Source: Cavia porcellus (taxonomy: Eukaryota > Chordata > Mammalia > Rodentia > Caviidae). From it: a stretch of 64,000 nt of DNA. The translations under genes were made by a program, and so were the position numbers. The stretch is from the NCBI RefSeq assembly GCF_034190915.1, contig NW_026947506.1, positions 30,571,248 to 30,635,247 of the forward strand. Direction: 5' to 3'. Positions 61,621-64,000 of the stretch are shown in pieces; position 1 is the stretch's first letter; each line of letters opens with the position of its first letter. The notes beneath the pieces are model-generated. The model searched no databases, was not told the origin of the DNA, and worked only from the letters and a program-made list of their open reading frames with translations.

Positions 61621-62099
61621 TTTCTCTAGCCTGTGTTTTATCTTAAGCTCTGGTTGCTGCTGCTACTGTAGCTGCTGCTGCAATTGCCAGGAATGTGCCA
61701 TGGAGTTTAGCTTGGAATGCAGCCTTTTTAAGGTTGTCCTGGAATGTAACTTTTTTGAGGCTGTTTTGTTTTTGCTGTGTTTTCCTCCTGTTGAAGACAT
61801 GGAAAGGCATATCTAAGAGGTCCCCCCAGGGAGACCAAGGTATGACTTTTTGAATTTAGTATGAATGTCTGTTTCTGCTTCGTAAATAAAATAGAACTGC
61901 AATAGTTTGTTGAGGGGACAAGTGGAAGTAAGAATGACATAAATATCTTTGTAGATAGGATTCAATAATGAAGTTAAGCCTTTTTATATAATTGAATGGG
62001 TCAGCAACCAAGGATTTTACATAGTGGAAAATATGTGAGATATCAAATAGGGAAAAGGGGACATGAACGGAGACTAAGCCTTGGGTTCCTGTCATCTCA

Positions 62100-62590
62100 C
62101 AAAGGGGAAGGAGGAGTTGGGGTGAGCATCATGTGAAAGGCGGTTGGGGAAGGGATACTGCAGACAGCATGTGGAAGGGTTGCCAGGTGGCAGTGAGTGT
62201 GAGGGGCCTGGAGACCTGGCGAGAGGGAGGAGTGTGATCCGGAGGTGGAGGCAATGGGGACAGTGGAGTGGAGGAGCAGCAGGAAGCAGGGTGTGTTGGG
62301 GGAGAGAAGACAGCAATGGAGGAGTAGTGGGGGAGGCAGGAGGTGACAGTGAAGATGGCGGCAGAGCAGAACAAGGGGCGCTTGGTGGGTGTGGTGGAGG
62401 AGGGAGAGCAGAGGTGAGAGCTGTCTGTAAGGTCAGCAGGACTGTCAGGCAAGGGTTTTCACAGTGTGGAGCAGGTCAAAAGCATTTGTGCTGCCCCACA
62501 TGCCTGAATGAGGAAGGGGGCTGCCCTGAGAGCAAAAAAGTTCTGAAGACAAGGAACCCAACCACTTACTTGCCTTATGATAGCCAACGT
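62100..62590 (-). pseudogene. Proline-rich gag-region remnant
   Basis: Minus-strand 62,452-62,129 is open for 107 codons and very rich in Pro, Ser and Thr (PLSPLPPPPDHTPPSRQ). This suits the proline-rich segment between matrix and capsid of a gammaretrovirus-like gag. The assignment rests on position in the provirus and composition, not on a specific motif. On the plus strand the same stretch is G-rich. Confidence 0.5.
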
Positions 62591-62649
62591 GTGTAAATCA
62601 CAGGCCCATGAGCCCTGTCCCCCTTAGCTGTCTGAGAATCTTCTGCATC

Positions 62650-64000
62650 ACTCTTTGGATACAGTCAGGTAAGCAGATGCCTCAGCTCTGTGGAGGATGG
62701 CAGAGAATGTGATGTCACATCCATGTTCTGCATGTGTGCGGCCTTTCATTTAGAAGCCTTGCATCAAGGACCCAGGGCCCAACGAAGTCACCTGTGTGTG
62801 GGCCTCAGAAAAGAGAACATGGAAGAACATCCATCCCCTCTGTCCTCCAACTGCCTGAACTTCTTGCCACTAGAAACATGTATGCGAACAAGAACCTAAC
62901 CCCATGTCCTGGTAACCTCAGGCCTATGTTCAATTCTGAATGATAGGATGTAAACAGAGCTCCTGATGTCCATGTCATGATCATCAAGGCTATACATAGA
63001 GCCCTATACAACTTGACAGTAAACAGAGTGCCCCACATAAGGCACCATGTCCCAACTCACACAGCAGTGCATGCAGCCCTCCCCAAGTGAATGTGGGCAG
63101 AGCCCTGCCCTTGTCTTAAACACCATGGATGTGCACTCAGCCCTAAAGTGAATGTGAGCAGAGCCTTTCACTATCCTGAAAAACTCAGGCATGTGTGGTG
63201 CCTTCTAAGATGTGACTGTGTGCAGAACCTCCCTTGTGTCCTAATGACCTCAGGCACCGGAGGAGCCAGGAAGACTATGGATGTGGATATAGCTCTTCCA
63301 TGCAACAACAATTTCATGGAAGTGTGGCCCTGCTACAAAGCAGAAGGTAAGCAGAGCCTCATGCTCGACATCAGCATCACACATGGAGCCCTCTACAGGG
63401 TGGAGGTGAGTAGAGGCACACCATTTGCTGATCAACTTTCTCAGGTAGGTGGAAACCTTCAGCCACACAGAGGTGAGCACAGCACCGTAGAGGGGTGCTC
63501 ATCTCGTGCATGTGGAGCCCTTTTCAACATGCAACACACACACAGCGGCCCATTCCATCAATGCCTCAGGGCTGTGTGGAACTCTCTAACAGGAAATGGG
63601 CACTGTGTGCCCACACACACAATGACCATCTCAGGCTCCTGGGGAGCCCTGTAGAACTCTGTGGGCAATGCCCTCTCCTGTGCAGACAACCTGAGGCATG
63701 GGTGGAGCCAGCCAAGTGGTCATCACCTCTCCAAGTAATGTCAAGAACCTTAGACAAGGAGGAAGTGAACACACTTCCCCATGCAAACTTCTGCTGGAAA
63801 TGTGAGCCCTCTCCAAGGTAAGTGCAAGCACAGGCCTCACAACTGCGATCCATCAGCTACGTGGGAGACTCTACATTATAGTGTGAGAAATGTCCCATCA
63901 CATCCTCACAACCTCACATGTTTGTGAGCACTCTATAAAGTGACTCTGAGAACAGCCTCTACCAGTGTACCAACTATATCTCAGCTGTGAGTTGAGCTGG
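62650..64000. repeat. Satellite higher-order unit, copy 3
   Basis: Matches 2,430-3,081 (at 62,950-63,590) and then 1-410 (at 63,590-64,000). The phase is the same as at the left end of the window. It continues beyond the window. Confidence 0.85.

Larger units (their letters stand above)
56430..62590 (-). mobile_element. Class I endogenous retrovirus remnant
   Basis: Read leftwards, decayed retroviral domains follow the proviral order: proline-rich gag region, nucleocapsid zinc knuckle, reverse transcriptase, RNase H, integrase. The frame is broken throughout by stops and indels, and an ID SINE is inserted at 59,135. No pair of LTRs could be found: the right edge (about 62,590) meets satellite directly. 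The pol motifs point to a gammaretrovirus-like (class I) element. Its left 0.95 kb is shared with 44,260-45,185, so the insertion predates that duplication. No part is likely to be functional. Confidence 0.78.

Overview
The window is mammalian genomic DNA, almost certainly from a rodent. The evidence is many Alu/B1-like SINEs with tRNA-derived ID tails (A box close to 'agctcagtggtagag'), a young L1 LINE with a tandem-monomer 5' promoter, and a decayed class I (gammaretrovirus-like) endogenous retrovirus. I found no single-copy host protein gene. Nearly all of the 64 kb is repeat or segmental-duplication sequence. Most open frames are short and accidental. The only long ones are the two L1 proteins and artefactual frames in the L1 promoter.

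Layout. (1) 1-8.05 kb is a degenerate satellite of about 60-bp units ('ctcaggtgtgtggagccctctacaatgtggatgtgagcagag'-type) arranged in a higher-order unit of about 3.08 kb. Positions 1, 3,082 and 63,590 start the same sequence. (2) 8.05-28.2 kb holds two tandem copies (A and B, plus a partial third, C) of a non-satellite module, each preceded by satellite. Each copy contains an internally duplicated 3.3-kb segment carrying a CpG/CCAAT-rich, promoter-like stretch. On the minus strand a short candidate first exon lies beside it, with a splice-donor-like end in some copies. (3) 28.2-46.1 kb and 52.45-57.4 kb are two paralogous copies of a different segment. The first was hit by three plus-strand L1 insertions and two SINEs that the second lacks. 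One is a full-length L1 (34,680-41,990) with a 16-bp target duplication, and its empty site is preserved near 54,284-54,312. (4) 46.15-52.45 kb is a further copy (D) of the module in (2). (5) 56.4-62.6 kb is a minus-strand provirus remnant read in the order gag, reverse transcriptase, RNase H, integrase. (6) 62.65-64 kb returns to the satellite that opens the window, so the two ends of the window are homologous.

The full-length L1 has eight 123-bp GC-rich promoter monomers, an intact 350-residue ORF1 and a 1,275-codon ORF2. ORF2 is disabled by two TGA stops and by an Asp-to-Gly change in the FADD catalytic motif. The element is therefore structurally young but cannot make its own reverse transcriptase.

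All alignments were made by eye. Module boundaries are accurate to tens of bases, those of older repeats to about 50-100 bases.
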